Assembly (NCBI RefSeq): GCF_002261425.1
Contig: NZ_NEVJ01000003.1
Span: forward strand, 496,001 to 560,000
Direction: 5' to 3'
DNA: 64,000 nucleotides
From: Bordetella genomosp. 9
GTDB taxonomy: Bacteria; Pseudomonadota; Gammaproteobacteria; Burkholderiales; Burkholderiaceae_B
Below the pieces are notes generated by a model that was given only the letters and a program-made list of their open reading frames with translations, searched no databases and had not been told where the DNA came from. The translations under genes and the position numbers were made by a program. Below, one piece after another: positions 8,745-16,768 of the stretch; position 1 is the stretch's first letter, and each line of letters starts with the position of its first letter.

Positions 8745-10052
8745 TCAGGCGGGATCGCGCCCCGGCACGGCGGGACGCGGCGCGTCGCCGGTCTCGCGCA
8801 TGGGTTGGCCGCGCAGGCAGGCGTCGAACTTGTTGCGATCGAACATGCCTTCCCACTTGGCCAGCACCAGCACGGCGACACTATTGCCGATGACGTTCAC
8901 GGTGGACGTGGCGATCGCCAGAATGCGGTCGATGCCGAAGAGCAGGCCGACACCGCTCAGGGGCAGGGCGCGGGTGGATTGCAGCGTGGCGGTCAGCTTG
9001 ACCAGCGCGCCCCCGGCCGCGCCGGCGCCGCCCTTGGACGTGACCAGCATGACGGCCAGCAGGGCCAATTGCTGCGACAGCGGCAAGGGGGTGTCGGTGG
9101 CCTGTGCGATGAAGCCGATGCCGCAGGCCATGTAAAGACAGGCGCCGTCGATGTTGAAGCTGTAGCCCGCCGGCAGCACGAAGCCGACGACCGCCTCGTC
9201 GCAGCCGGCCTGCCCGAGCTTGGAGACCAGCCTGGGAAAGGCGGCCTCGCTGGCGGCCGTGCCCATGGCGATCACGGCTTCGTCCTTGATCAACGCCAGG
9301 ATGCGGAAGATCGACAATCCGGCCAGCCCCGCCACCAGTCCCAGCACCACGAAAACGAAGATCAACGCGCTGGCGTAGTAGGTCAGGATGTAGCGCAGCA
9401 GATAGAGCAGGGTGCTGCCGCCATAGCTGCCCACGGCCGAAGCCATGGCGCCGAAGGCGCCCAAGGGCGACAGGCGCATGATGAAGCCCAGCATCTTGAA
9501 CACGACGGTCTGCGCTTCGCCGATCAGTTTCAGCGCGATCCAATCGGGTTTGGCGGTCAGGCTCAACGCCGTCCCGGCCAGCAGCGAGACGAACAGCACC
9601 GGCAGGATATCGCCGCTGACGAACGCGGAGACCAGCGTGTGCGGGATGATGGACAGCAGGAAGTGCGTCAGCGTGAAATCCGCCGAGGCGGCCTTGATCA
9701 GGCCCGCCGCATGCCCCGCGGACGCGTCCAGCGCGGCCGCGTGCAAACCATCGCCGGGCCGCAGGACGTTCACGACCGTGAAACCCACCAGCATGGCGAT
9801 CGTGCTGACCACCTCGAAGTAGAGCAGGGTCTTGATCCCCAGCCGGCCCAGCTTGCGGAAATCCCTGATGTGCCCGATGCCATGCACCACGGTACAGAAG
9901 ATGATGGGACCGAGCATCATCTTCAGCAAGGCGATGAAGGCCTCGCCCAGCGGCCGCATCTGGACCGCGCGCTGCGGGTCCAGCAGCCCGAACACGATCG
10001 CCACCGCGATCGCGATAAGGACCTGCACGTACAGCTTCTTCAGCGTCTTCAC
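8745..10052 (-). CDS. Dicarboxylate/amino acid:cation symporter (DctA/GltP family)
   Basis: 435 residues, usual family length, with about eight hydrophobic segments. Family hallmarks are GTAASEAAFPRL (the serine-rich hairpin, normally T-x-S-S-x-x-x-L-P), LPAGYSFNIDGACLY, VTSKGGAGAAGG (second re-entrant hairpin) and GIDRILAIATSTVNVIGN, whose R and N residues coordinate carboxylate and cation. It should import C4-dicarboxylates or acidic amino acids with Na+ or H+. Located between a Bug gene (39-base gap) and a dehydrogenase gene (66-base gap), all leftward. Confidence 0.9.
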   Translation of the reverse strand: MKTLKKLYVQVLIAIAVAIVFGLLDPQRAVQMRPLGEAFIALLKMMLGPIIFCTVVHGIGHIRDFRKLGRLGIKTLLYFEVVSTIAMLVGFTVVNVLRPGDGLHAAALDASAGHAAGLIKAASADFTLTHFLLSIIPHTLVSAFVSGDILPVLFVSLLAGTALSLTAKPDWIALKLIGEAQTVVFKMLGFIMRLSPLGAFGAMASAVGSYGGSTLLYLLRYILTYYASALIFVFVVLGLVAGLAGLSIFRILALIKDEAVIAMGTAASEAAFPRLVSKLGQAGCDEAVVGFVLPAGYSFNIDGACLYMACGIGFIAQATDTPLPLSQQLALLAVMLVTSKGGAGAAGGALVKLTATLQSTRALPLSGVGLLFGIDRILAIATSTVNVIGNSVAVLVLAKWEGMFDRNKFDACLRGQPMRETGDAPRPAVPGRDPA

Positions 10053-10091
10053 TGTCGGGCTCTCCCGGGGATGGGGCGTGGCAGGGCTGCG

Positions 10092-11105
10092 CTATTCCGG
10101 CTTGATGCCGGCCAGCTGGGCGGCCGCCTTGGACCGCGCGTATTCCGCGCGCAGGAACTCGGCGAAGCCGGCGGACGTCCTCTCCGACGCGGTGGCTTCT
10201 TCCATGCCCGCATCGCGCAGTTTGCCGGCCACGGCGGGCATGGCCAGGCTTGCCGCCAGCCCGCCCTGCAGGCGATCCAGTATGTCCTTGGGCGTCTTGG
10301 CCGGCGCGAGCAATCCGACGTAGCTGGAAGCGGTGAAGTCCTTGACGCCGGATTCGATCATCGTCGGGATCTCCGGCGCGATCGCCGAGCGCTGCGCCGC
10401 CGCCACCGCGAGGATGCGCACCTTGCCGGCGCGGTGCAGGGGCAGGGCGGTGGAGAGTTCCGTCATCGTGGCGTCCAGCGTGCCGCCCACCAGATCCGGT
10501 ATCAGGGCGCCGCCGCCTCGATACGGTACGTGCGCCAGGTTCACGCCGGCGGCGGCGTCCAGCCGCATCAGGGTCAGATGGGTCGCGCTGCCGACGCCCG
10601 AGGTGCCGGTGTTGATGCGGCGCGTCTTGGATAGCGCAAAGAGCTCGGCCAGCGTGTGGGCCGGCAGGCTGGGCGTGACGACCAGCACGTGCGGCACGTA
10701 GCCCACCATGCCCACGGGCGCCAGGTCGCGCAGCGGGTCGTAGGGCAGATGCAGCTGGACGAAAGGGTTGACCGTCATCGGGCCATTGGAGGCCACCAGC
10801 AGGGTGTAGCCGTCGGGCGTGGCGCGAACGACCATATCGGCGCCGATGCTGCCGCCGGCGCCCGGCTTGTTCTCCACTACCGCCGACACGCCCAGTGTCT
10901 GGGTCAGCCCGGCGCTGACCACGCGCGCCGTCGTGTCGACGTTGCCGCCAGGTGCGAAAGGGACGATCAGGTGCAGGGGGCGGTCCGGAAAGCCGGCCGC
11001 GCGGGCAGCCGGCACGAGCGCGGCGGCCAGCAGGCCGGCGCCGCCCAGCGCGAACGCGCGCCGGGTCATCGACCGCTGCCTTTGGTTTTTATGGGGGGCG
11101 TCCAT
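10092..11105 (-). CDS. Bug/TTT-family solute-binding protein
   Basis: 337 residues. A Tat-like signal is visible (TRRAFALGGAGLL, residues 14-26) with probable cleavage after AARAAG near residue 37; a later ATG at residue 13 is a possible start. Bug features are LIVPFAPGGNVDTTAR, VVENKPGAGGSIGADM, TPDGYTLLVAS, HVPYRGGGAL and IPTMIESGVKDF. First gene of the leftward operon with the DctA-type carrier and dehydrogenase, and divergent from the tandem-HTH LysR gene at 11222, which is its likely regulator. No TctAB partner is seen. Confidence 0.9.
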   Translation of the reverse strand: MDAPHKNQRQRSMTRRAFALGGAGLLAAALVPAARAAGFPDRPLHLIVPFAPGGNVDTTARVVSAGLTQTLGVSAVVENKPGAGGSIGADMVVRATPDGYTLLVASNGPMTVNPFVQLHLPYDPLRDLAPVGMVGYVPHVLVVTPSLPAHTLAELFALSKTRRINTGTSGVGSATHLTLMRLDAAAGVNLAHVPYRGGGALIPDLVGGTLDATMTELSTALPLHRAGKVRILAVAAAQRSAIAPEIPTMIESGVKDFTASSYVGLLAPAKTPKDILDRLQGGLAASLAMPAVAGKLRDAGMEEATASERTSAGFAEFLRAEYARSKAAAQLAGIKPE

Positions 11106-11174
11106 GATGTCTCCGATGTTGTGTTCTATTTGCGTCGAGTATCGGCTGCATGGCGAACGGACGGGTTGCCTTGT

Positions 11175-11188
11175 ACGGCGATCGCCGT
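11175..11188. promoter_or_regulatory. 14-base perfect palindrome upstream of LysR gene
   Basis: ACGGCGATCGCCGT is a perfect palindrome in the divergent Bug/LysR intergenic region, followed two bases later by AT-rich DNA with TAATAT at 11191-11196 (a possible -10 for the rightward gene). LysR regulators usually bind dyads in such regions. Its presence argues that translation of the LysR gene starts at 11222, not at the ATG at 11150. Confidence 0.4.
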
Positions 11189-11221
11189 TCTAATATTTTT
11201 ATTTTGGTGTTGCGGCACAGC

Positions 11222-12499
11222 ATGGAATATCCGAATGGCGCCGATGGCGGGCTGAGCCTGCATCATCTGCACGTGTTTACGTCGGTGGCCCAGGCCGGCG
11301 GCGTGCGCCGGTCCGCCGAAGCGCTGTTCCGGGCTTCTTCGGCCGTCACCCGCGCCGTGGGCCACCTGGAGCAAAGCCTGGGCGTGGCGCTGTTCGAACG
11401 CAAGGCCACCGGCATGCTGCTGACGGCCGCCGGCGAAGCCGTGCTGGCGCGTGCCCGGCGCATCGAAGCGGAACTGGACGCCGTGCGGGACGAAGCCCTG
11501 GCGCTGCGGCGCGGGCAGGGCGCCGCGAGCAGCGTCGCGGCCACCGCGGCGCTGTTCCATACACGGCGACTGACCAGCGCGGCCATGCTCGCCGACGTGC
11601 ATCACATGTCCACCGTCGCGCACGCCTGCGGGCTGACGCAGCCCGCCATCAGCGCGTCGCTCGCCAAGCTCGAAAAGAACCTGGCGCAGCGGCTGTTCCA
11701 GCGCACGGCGCGCGGCATGGTCCCCACGCCGGTGGGCGAGCGCTGGGTGATCCGCTTCAAGCGCGTATTGGCGGAGCTGCGCAACATCCAGGCGGATATG
11801 GCGGCCCTGAACGGCGCCCTGGAAGGCGTGGTGACCGTCGGCGCACTGCCGATGATCCGCACGATCGTGCTGCCGACCGCCATCGCCAACGTGCTGGCGC
11901 GCCATCCCAGGCTGCGCATCCGCACGCTGGAAAGCCCGTATGGGGACCTGTGCGCCCGGCTGCTGAGCGCCGAGGTCGACTTCATCCTGGGCGCGCTGCG
12001 GCCGCTGCACGATACTTCCCTGAGCACCCGCCTGCTGCTGCACGAGGATATCGTGCTGATCGCCCGCGCCGGGCATCCGCTGGCGCGGCGCCCTGTCGCT
12101 TTCGACGATCTCGCCCGCTACCCCTGGGTGCTATCGCGCGCTTCCACGCCGCTGCGCGACCAGCTCAACGATTTCTTCCGCCGCAAGGGGCAGCCGCTGC
12201 TGGTGGCTGCCGTGGAAACGGCGGACCTGGCGCTGCTGCGCGGTCTTCTGCTGCATTCCGACATGCTGACGGCGCTGTCGGTCCACCAATTGCACTACGA
12301 GTTCGAGGCGGGTGGCCTGGTCACACTGGATTTCGCCCTGGAAGGCATGCGGCGCGAGATCGGCGTCACCACGCGCACCGGCGCGCAGCTGTCGCCCGGC
12401 GCGCGCGAACTGCTGGACGAGATATCGCGCCTGGCCGTTACCATGGCGGTGGATGGCGCGCGTATCCCGCGCATATCGACAACAAATGAGGCGACATGA
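11222..12499 (+). CDS. LysR-type regulator with two N-terminal HTH domains
   Basis: 425 residues from the ATG at 11222 (a start at 11150 would add 24 residues translated from what looks like promoter DNA). Ordinary LysR proteins have about 300 residues; this one carries two complete LysR winged-HTH units: about residues 13-72 (HLHVFTSVAQAGGVRRSAEA, then SSAVTRAVGHLEQSLG and FERKATGMLLTAAGE) and about 120-180 (HHMSTVAHACGLTQPAIS, then LAKLEKNLAQRLFQRTARG). A LysR substrate-binding domain follows (about 195-410). Its stop overlaps the next gene by four bases (ATGA), so it is co-translated with the amidohydrolase. Divergent from the Bug-carrier-dehydrogenase operon, which it probably controls together with 12496. 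Confidence 0.87.
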   Translation: MEYPNGADGGLSLHHLHVFTSVAQAGGVRRSAEALFRASSAVTRAVGHLEQSLGVALFERKATGMLLTAAGEAVLARARRIEAELDAVRDEALALRRGQGAASSVAATAALFHTRRLTSAAMLADVHHMSTVAHACGLTQPAISASLAKLEKNLAQRLFQRTARGMVPTPVGERWVIRFKRVLAELRNIQADMAALNGALEGVVTVGALPMIRTIVLPTAIANVLARHPRLRIRTLESPYGDLCARLLSAEVDFILGALRPLHDTSLSTRLLLHEDIVLIARAGHPLARRPVAFDDLARYPWVLSRASTPLRDQLNDFFRRKGQPLLVAAVETADLALLRGLLLHSDMLTALSVHQLHYEFEAGGLVTLDFALEGMRREIGVTTRTGAQLSPGARELLDEISRLAVTMAVDGARIPRISTTNEAT

Positions 12500-13371
12500 A
12501 GACCGTTCCACCCCCGCACCCCGACCCCAGCAAGCCCGCCTACGTCCTGCCGCCCGGCAGTTGCGATACCCACGTGCACGTCTATGGCCCGGTGGCGCGC
12601 TTCCCCTACGCGGCCGATCGCGCCTACGACCCGCCGGAGGCCCCCATCGAGCGCTTGCAGGCCCTGCATCGCCTGCTGGGCGTCGAGCGCGCGGTCATCG
12701 TGCAGGCAACCGTGCACGGGACCGACAACGGGGCGATGCTCGACGCCATCGCACGAGCGCCGGAGCGGTATCGCGGCGTGGCGCTGGTGGCGCCCGATGT
12801 ATCCGACGAAGAACTGCGCAGGCTGCATGCCGGCGGCGTGCGCGGCCTGCGCTACAACTTCATGCCGCACCTGGGCAAGTCGGCGGACCCCGAAGAGGTG
12901 AGGGCGATGGCGGCGCGCATCGCGCCGCTGGGTTGGCACATCCAGGTCCACGTCACGGCGGCTCACCTGCCGGCGATACGCGGCTTCCTCGAATCGCTGC
13001 CGGTGCCGTTCGTCATCGACCATATGGGGCGTCCCATGGTGGAAGACGGCCTGGACCAGCCGGCCCTGGCCTGCCTGCTGGATGTGCTCGGCCATGAACG
13101 TGCGTGGGTGAAGATCAGCGGCCCGGAACGCATATCGGCGCTGCTGTCCCGGCAGGCGCAACCCTATGCCGATGCCGTGCCCTTCGTGCAGCGCATCCTG
13201 CGGGCCGCGCCCGGGCGCGTCGTCTGGGGTACGGACTGGCCGCACCCGAACGTGCGCGAAGTGCCGGACGACGGCAAGCTGGTGGACCTGCTGCCGTCGT
13301 ACACGGATGACGCCGCCGTGCTGGAAAACGTCCTGGTGGCCAACCCTTCCCGTCTTTACTGGTACGACTGA
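12496..13371 (+). CDS. Amidohydrolase-2 family hydrolase, 2-pyrone-4,6-dicarboxylate hydrolase-like
   Basis: 291 residues. Barrel-edge motifs are CDTHVHVYG (H of HxH near residue 29), VDHMGRP-type sequence FVIDHMGRPMVEDG, and the terminal VVWGTDWPHPN with the catalytic aspartate. This set matches the LigI-like subgroup, which hydrolyses 2-pyrone-4,6-dicarboxylate (PDC) or related lactones in aromatic-acid meta-cleavage pathways. No other protocatechuate 4,5-cleavage genes are in the window, so the natural substrate may be another lactone. Coupled to the tandem-HTH LysR by ATGA overlap, with an adjacent dicarboxylate carrier and Bug operon on the other strand, which fits uptake and hydrolysis of a polycarboxylate. 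Confidence 0.82.
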   Translation: MKTVPPPHPDPSKPAYVLPPGSCDTHVHVYGPVARFPYAADRAYDPPEAPIERLQALHRLLGVERAVIVQATVHGTDNGAMLDAIARAPERYRGVALVAPDVSDEELRRLHAGGVRGLRYNFMPHLGKSADPEEVRAMAARIAPLGWHIQVHVTAAHLPAIRGFLESLPVPFVIDHMGRPMVEDGLDQPALACLLDVLGHERAWVKISGPERISALLSRQAQPYADAVPFVQRILRAAPGRVVWGTDWPHPNVREVPDDGKLVDLLPSYTDDAAVLENVLVANPSRLYWYD

Positions 13372-13398
13372 AGGGATGACTGAACGTACGACTGAAGG
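13362..13398 (+). repeat. 13-base direct repeat at a stop codon
   Basis: GTACGACTGAAGG occurs at 13362-13374 (including the stop TGA of the amidohydrolase) and again at 13386-13398, 24 bases further on. It looks like a small local duplication of the gene end. Confidence 0.6.
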
Positions 13399-13419
13399 TA
13401 GATTGAAGTTGCGCCTGAA

Positions 13420-13436
13420 GCCGGCGCGAAGCCGGC
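13420..13436. terminator. Possible bidirectional terminator hairpin
   Basis: GCCGGC, loop GCGAA, GCCGGC lies between the convergent amidohydrolase (ends 13371) and GntR regulator (ends 13452). There is no T-run on either side, so intrinsic termination is uncertain. Confidence 0.3.
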
Positions 13437-13451
13437 GCGGACCTCGGGGCC

Positions 13452-14243
13452 TCAGGCCTTGCGCGTGGTTTTCGCCGGGCGCTTGCGATCCAGGCGCAGG
13501 CGATACTGGAATTCGCCGCCCTTGAAATAAAGATGCTCGTAGTCGACGGGCCGCAGGGCGTCGTCATACGTCAGGCGCTCGACCCGCAGGGCCGGTTGCT
13601 CTTTTTTCATGCCGAGCGCGCGGGTGATGGCCGCCGGCGCGGGAATCGCCTCGATACCCAGGTCGGCGCTGCCCAGCGCGACGCCGCAGTCGTTCTCCAG
13701 GATAAGGAAGATGTCGCGCGTGACGAGATCCGCGCGTTGCAGTTTTCTTCCCAATGCCTCGGGCAGGAACGTGACCTCGTACGACGTGGGTTTCCGATTC
13801 AGCAGGCGCACGCGATGGATCTCGGCCACGGTGCTGCCTTCGTCCAGCGCCAGCCTGGACGCCACCTGGGCGTTGGCCGGGACGAAGTCGAAGGACACGA
13901 CATGGTTCAGGATTTCCTGTTCGTCGCCCATGGCTTCCGCGAAGCCCTGCAGGGACGTAATGTTCTGGACCGCCTTGGGCTGCGACACGAACGAGCCCTT
14001 GCCATGTACCTTGAAGATCAGGCCTTCCTTCTGCAAGTCGCCCAGGGCCTGCCGGATGGTGATGCGGCTGACCTCGAACATCTCCTGCAGTTCGCTTTCG
14101 GACGGCACCCGGCTGTGCGGCGGGTACTGGCCGTTCAGGATACCCGCGCGCAGGGTGTCCTTGATCTGTTGGTAAAGCGGGACATGGGAATGTGCCCCGA
14201 GCGCGGCGTAGCTGGTCTGCGGATTCGATGGGCGGGCGGGCAT
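13452..14243 (-). CDS. GntR-family regulator, HutC/UTRA subfamily
   Basis: 263 residues. A GntR winged helix occupies about residues 20-88 (PLYQQIKDTLRAGILNGQ, then PSESELQEMFEVSRITIRQA and VHGKGSFV). A UTRA ligand-binding domain follows (about 100-250), with IHRVRLLNRKPTSYEVTFLP and DIFLILENDCGVALG. HutC-type regulators are released from DNA by small metabolites. Upstream of its start are repeated GTCATAAC and CATAAC elements (14332-14399) that may be its operator and would also control the CadD-like gene reading the other way from 14454. Confidence 0.87.
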   Translation of the reverse strand: MPARPSNPQTSYAALGAHSHVPLYQQIKDTLRAGILNGQYPPHSRVPSESELQEMFEVSRITIRQALGDLQKEGLIFKVHGKGSFVSQPKAVQNITSLQGFAEAMGDEQEILNHVVSFDFVPANAQVASRLALDEGSTVAEIHRVRLLNRKPTSYEVTFLPEALGRKLQRADLVTRDIFLILENDCGVALGSADLGIEAIPAPAAITRALGMKKEQPALRVERLTYDDALRPVDYEHLYFKGGEFQYRLRLDRKRPAKTTRKA

Positions 14244-14331
14244 ACGGGGTTCTGTGCGTGCAGGCTGGACTGCGAATTGTATCCCCGCGCCTGTCCCAGG
14301 GGCGGACGGGTCCGGGGCGAGTCCGGATTAT

Positions 14332-14399
14332 GTCATAACTTGATATGCCAACAGTCGCCCAGGTGCCGTTGACACTCACCATAACACGTCATAACATGT
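14332..14399. promoter_or_regulatory. Repeated GTCATAAC/CATAAC elements, candidate GntR operator
   Basis: GTCATAAC is at 14332-14339; CATAACACGT (14380-14389) is followed directly by the near copy CATAACATGT (14390-14399). All lie in the 210-base divergent region between the GntR gene and the CadD-like gene. Autoregulation through such sites is common in the HutC subfamily; the assignment is inference. Confidence 0.4.
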
Positions 14400-14453
14400 G
14401 TCCGATGACATGAGGACCCGGCGCGAGGCAGGGGAACATGCGTCGGTTGGGAG

Positions 14454-15086
14454 ATGACGTTGGATACCTTGTTCGCCTTTCCGGCGGCGGCGGCAGCCGC
14501 CTATCTGTCGACGAACATCGATGGCTTCGCGCTGCTGCTGGACTTCTTTGGCAACGAACGCTATCGCGCGTCGGAGATCGCCGCGGGCCAGCTTGCCAGC
14601 GTGGGCATCCAGCTGGCGATCTCCATCGCGGTCATGAATCTCGGCGGACTCAGGGACGCGCCGTTCATCGGGCTGGCCGGGATCGTGCCGCTGGTAGCGG
14701 GGCTTCGGCGCATCGCCGCGTGGCTCGGCGACCGCGCTCCTGCGCAGGCACCGCCGCAAGCGATGCGGCAAGGCGCGCCCGACGGCGGTGTCGAACGACT
14801 CGCGCTCGTCACCACCATCGCGACCTGCGGCGCCATCGACAACGTGCTGGTGTATGCGGGGCTGTTCGTCGGACATGGCGCGGCCGACGTCGCCAGCGCA
14901 TCCATCGTCTTCGCGGTCATGGCGGCATCGTCATGCGTACTGGCATTCATCGCGGCGCGGTCGCGCATGTCGCTGCCCGGACTGCGGACCGCGGCAACCC
15001 GCATTGCGCCGGTCATGACGACAGCCATCGGCGCGGCGCTGCTCATACGTTTCGGCACCTTCGGATGGATCTGGTCGTTGGCCTGA
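14454..15086 (+). CDS. CadD-like integral membrane transporter
   Basis: 210 residues, nearly all hydrophobic with about five to six membrane segments, typical of the cadmium-resistance (CadD) transporter family. Family-like stretches are AAYLSTNIDGFALLLDFF near the N-terminus and TIATCGAIDNVLVYAGLF in the middle, each holding a conserved N-x-D or D-N polar pair in the membrane. Cadmium is not proven as substrate: many such proteins are uncharacterised. The GGGAG at 14449-14453 touches the ATG, so the TTG at 14460 (six bases away) may be the real start. Divergent from the GntR regulator; a later sulfur cluster starts after 238 bases. Confidence 0.7.
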   Translation: MTLDTLFAFPAAAAAAYLSTNIDGFALLLDFFGNERYRASEIAAGQLASVGIQLAISIAVMNLGGLRDAPFIGLAGIVPLVAGLRRIAAWLGDRAPAQAPPQAMRQGAPDGGVERLALVTTIATCGAIDNVLVYAGLFVGHGAADVASASIVFAVMAASSCVLAFIAARSRMSLPGLRTAATRIAPVMTTAIGAALLIRFGTFGWIWSLA

Positions 15087-15200
15087 CCAGATGCACCAAG
15101 CCGAAACCACCATGCACCACGCAACGCCGTGCGGCACCGTTGTGGAGCGCGAAATAGCAAGTTGAGCCGGGCAGCATCGGTGGATCAAGGGGAAGTCGGA

Positions 15201-15217
15201 TTGGCACGGGTTTTGCA
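15201..15217 (+). promoter_or_regulatory. Sigma-54 (RpoN) -24/-12 promoter
   Basis: TTGGCACG, four bases GGTT, then TTGCA: an exact match to the sigma-54 consensus (C/T)TGGCACG-N4-TTGC(A/T), with GG at 15203-15204 and GC at 15215-15216. Transcription would start near 15228, about 97 bases before the solute-binding protein start at 15325. It therefore predicts RpoN-dependent, enhancer-activated expression of the sulfate-ester cluster. No activator gene with a sigma-54 interaction domain lies in the window. Confidence 0.75.
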
Positions 15218-15324
15218 TGACTGAACAGTGCTTGTACTGACGAGTTATATCCACTGATGTTGTCCCTGTCCGACATGGGCGGCGCATCGCACCGTTCATG
15301 CCGATCAATCACCAAGGTTGCGTC

Positions 15325-16767
15325 ATGAGAATCAGAGATTGGATCGACCATGCGTCACGCAGTGCTTTACCCCTGGCCGCGGCGGCGGTGCTGATGTGCG
15401 CGGGCGCCGCACATGCGGAAACCATCGAGATCGGCATCGGAACGCAGGACACGACGACCAATACGGTCACCGGCGGCGTCGTCCTAAAGCAGCTGAACCT
15501 GCTGGACAAATTCTTGCCTCGCACTGGCAAGTACAAGGACGTTACCTACAAGGTGACCTGGCAGAACGCGACGTCCGGACCGCCCATCACCAACGGCATG
15601 GTCGCCGGCAACCTACAGATCGGCATGATGGGGGACTACCCGCTGCTGGTGAACGGCGCCACCGGCCATGCGACCGGCAACGATACCGAACTGGTCGCGG
15701 TGATCGCCTATAACGCGCACGGTGGCGGCAACGGCCTGGTCGTGCCGAAGGATTCTCCCTACTACGATCTCGAGGACCTGAAAGGCAAGCGCGTCTCGGT
15801 GCCGTTCGGCTCGGCCGCGCACGGCATGCTGCTGGCCGCCCTGCAGAGCCGCCACCTGCCGCCCGACTACTTCGCGCTGGCCAACCAGTCCCCGGAAGTC
15901 GGCAGCACCAGCATCCAGGAACATCGCATCGACGGCCATGCGGACTTCGTGCCGTTCGCGGAATTGCTGCCGTTTCGCGGCTATGCGCGCAAGATCTTCG
16001 ATGGCGTGGAGACGGGCCAGCCGACGTTCCACGGGGTGGTCGTGCGCAAGGACTTCGGCCAGAAGTATCCGGAAGTCGTCGTCGCCTACATCAAGGCCTT
16101 GATGGCGGCCAACGATTGGATGCGGCAGAACCCCGAGCAGGCGGCCGAACGCATCCAGTCGTGGACGAAGGTGGACAAGGAAGTGGTCTACATGTTCCTC
16201 GGCCCCGGTGGCATCCACACCCTGGACCCGACCATCAAGCCGAAATGGGTGGACGCGCTGAAGCAGGACTACGCCGTGCTCAAGAAGCTGAATATGGTGA
16301 AGGACCTGGACATCGACAAATGGGTCAATGATTCCTTCGTGCGGCAGGCCTTCAAGGAGTCGGGCCTGGATTACGACAAACAACTGGCCAGTTTCGACAA
16401 TTACGCGGTGCGGGGCAGGGACCCGGTGTGCGATACCGACGTCACCGACCCATCGCAGGCGGGCCAGATCTGGGTGCAGGGCGTATCCATCGTCTCGTTC
16501 AGTACGGCCGCGTGCACCTTGCGCGGCGTGAACCAGTATCGCGCCCAGGGCAAGAAGCTGGACGCGGTGTACCTGACCGACCGGGCGCTGGGGATCAAGG
16601 TCTTCGCCAACGACGCCTTCTACACGCAGGGCGCGAACGATGCGGGCCAGCCGCTCATCGAGGCCTATCTGCTCAAGCGCGACGCGGAGGCCAGCGCACG
16701 GAAATCGCACGCCAAGGTCATCGGCTACGAGCAGGCGCTGCAAGCGGTAAGCGCGGGGGGGAACTGA
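15325..16767 (+). CDS. Sulfate-ester/sulfonate-type ABC solute-binding protein with C-terminal extension (AtsR-like)
   Basis: 480 residues from the ATG at 15325, chosen because AAGG stands seven bases upstream; an ATG 27 bases earlier lacks a site. The signal peptide ends at GAAHA (residue 31). Residues 32-350 form an NMT1/SsuA-like binding domain (NATSGPPITNGMVAG, LQIGMMGDYPLLVNG). Such proteins are usually about 320-350 residues; here residues 360-480 form an extra domain with C369 and C397 and the stretch LDAVYLTDRALGIKVFANDA, which faintly recalls NosL-type domains (inference). Adjacent permease, ATPase, sulfatase and FGE genes indicate sulfate-ester uptake, as for AtsRBC of pseudomonads. 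Confidence 0.85.
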   Translation: MRIRDWIDHASRSALPLAAAAVLMCAGAAHAETIEIGIGTQDTTTNTVTGGVVLKQLNLLDKFLPRTGKYKDVTYKVTWQNATSGPPITNGMVAGNLQIGMMGDYPLLVNGATGHATGNDTELVAVIAYNAHGGGNGLVVPKDSPYYDLEDLKGKRVSVPFGSAAHGMLLAALQSRHLPPDYFALANQSPEVGSTSIQEHRIDGHADFVPFAELLPFRGYARKIFDGVETGQPTFHGVVVRKDFGQKYPEVVVAYIKALMAANDWMRQNPEQAAERIQSWTKVDKEVVYMFLGPGGIHTLDPTIKPKWVDALKQDYAVLKKLNMVKDLDIDKWVNDSFVRQAFKESGLDYDKQLASFDNYAVRGRDPVCDTDVTDPSQAGQIWVQGVSIVSFSTAACTLRGVNQYRAQGKKLDAVYLTDRALGIKVFANDAFYTQGANDAGQPLIEAYLLKRDAEASARKSHAKVIGYEQALQAVSAGGN

Positions 16768-16768
16768 G

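Noticed and set aside
8730..10634. A 634-codon open frame antisense to the DctA-type carrier and Bug genes
   Set aside because: It covers two clear genes on the opposite strand and has shadow-type composition (His, Gln, Arg, Asp rich).
11150..11221. Earlier ATG for the tandem-HTH LysR gene
   Set aside because: The extra 24 codons would translate a palindrome and an AT-rich promoter-like stretch, and the extension has no LysR similarity.
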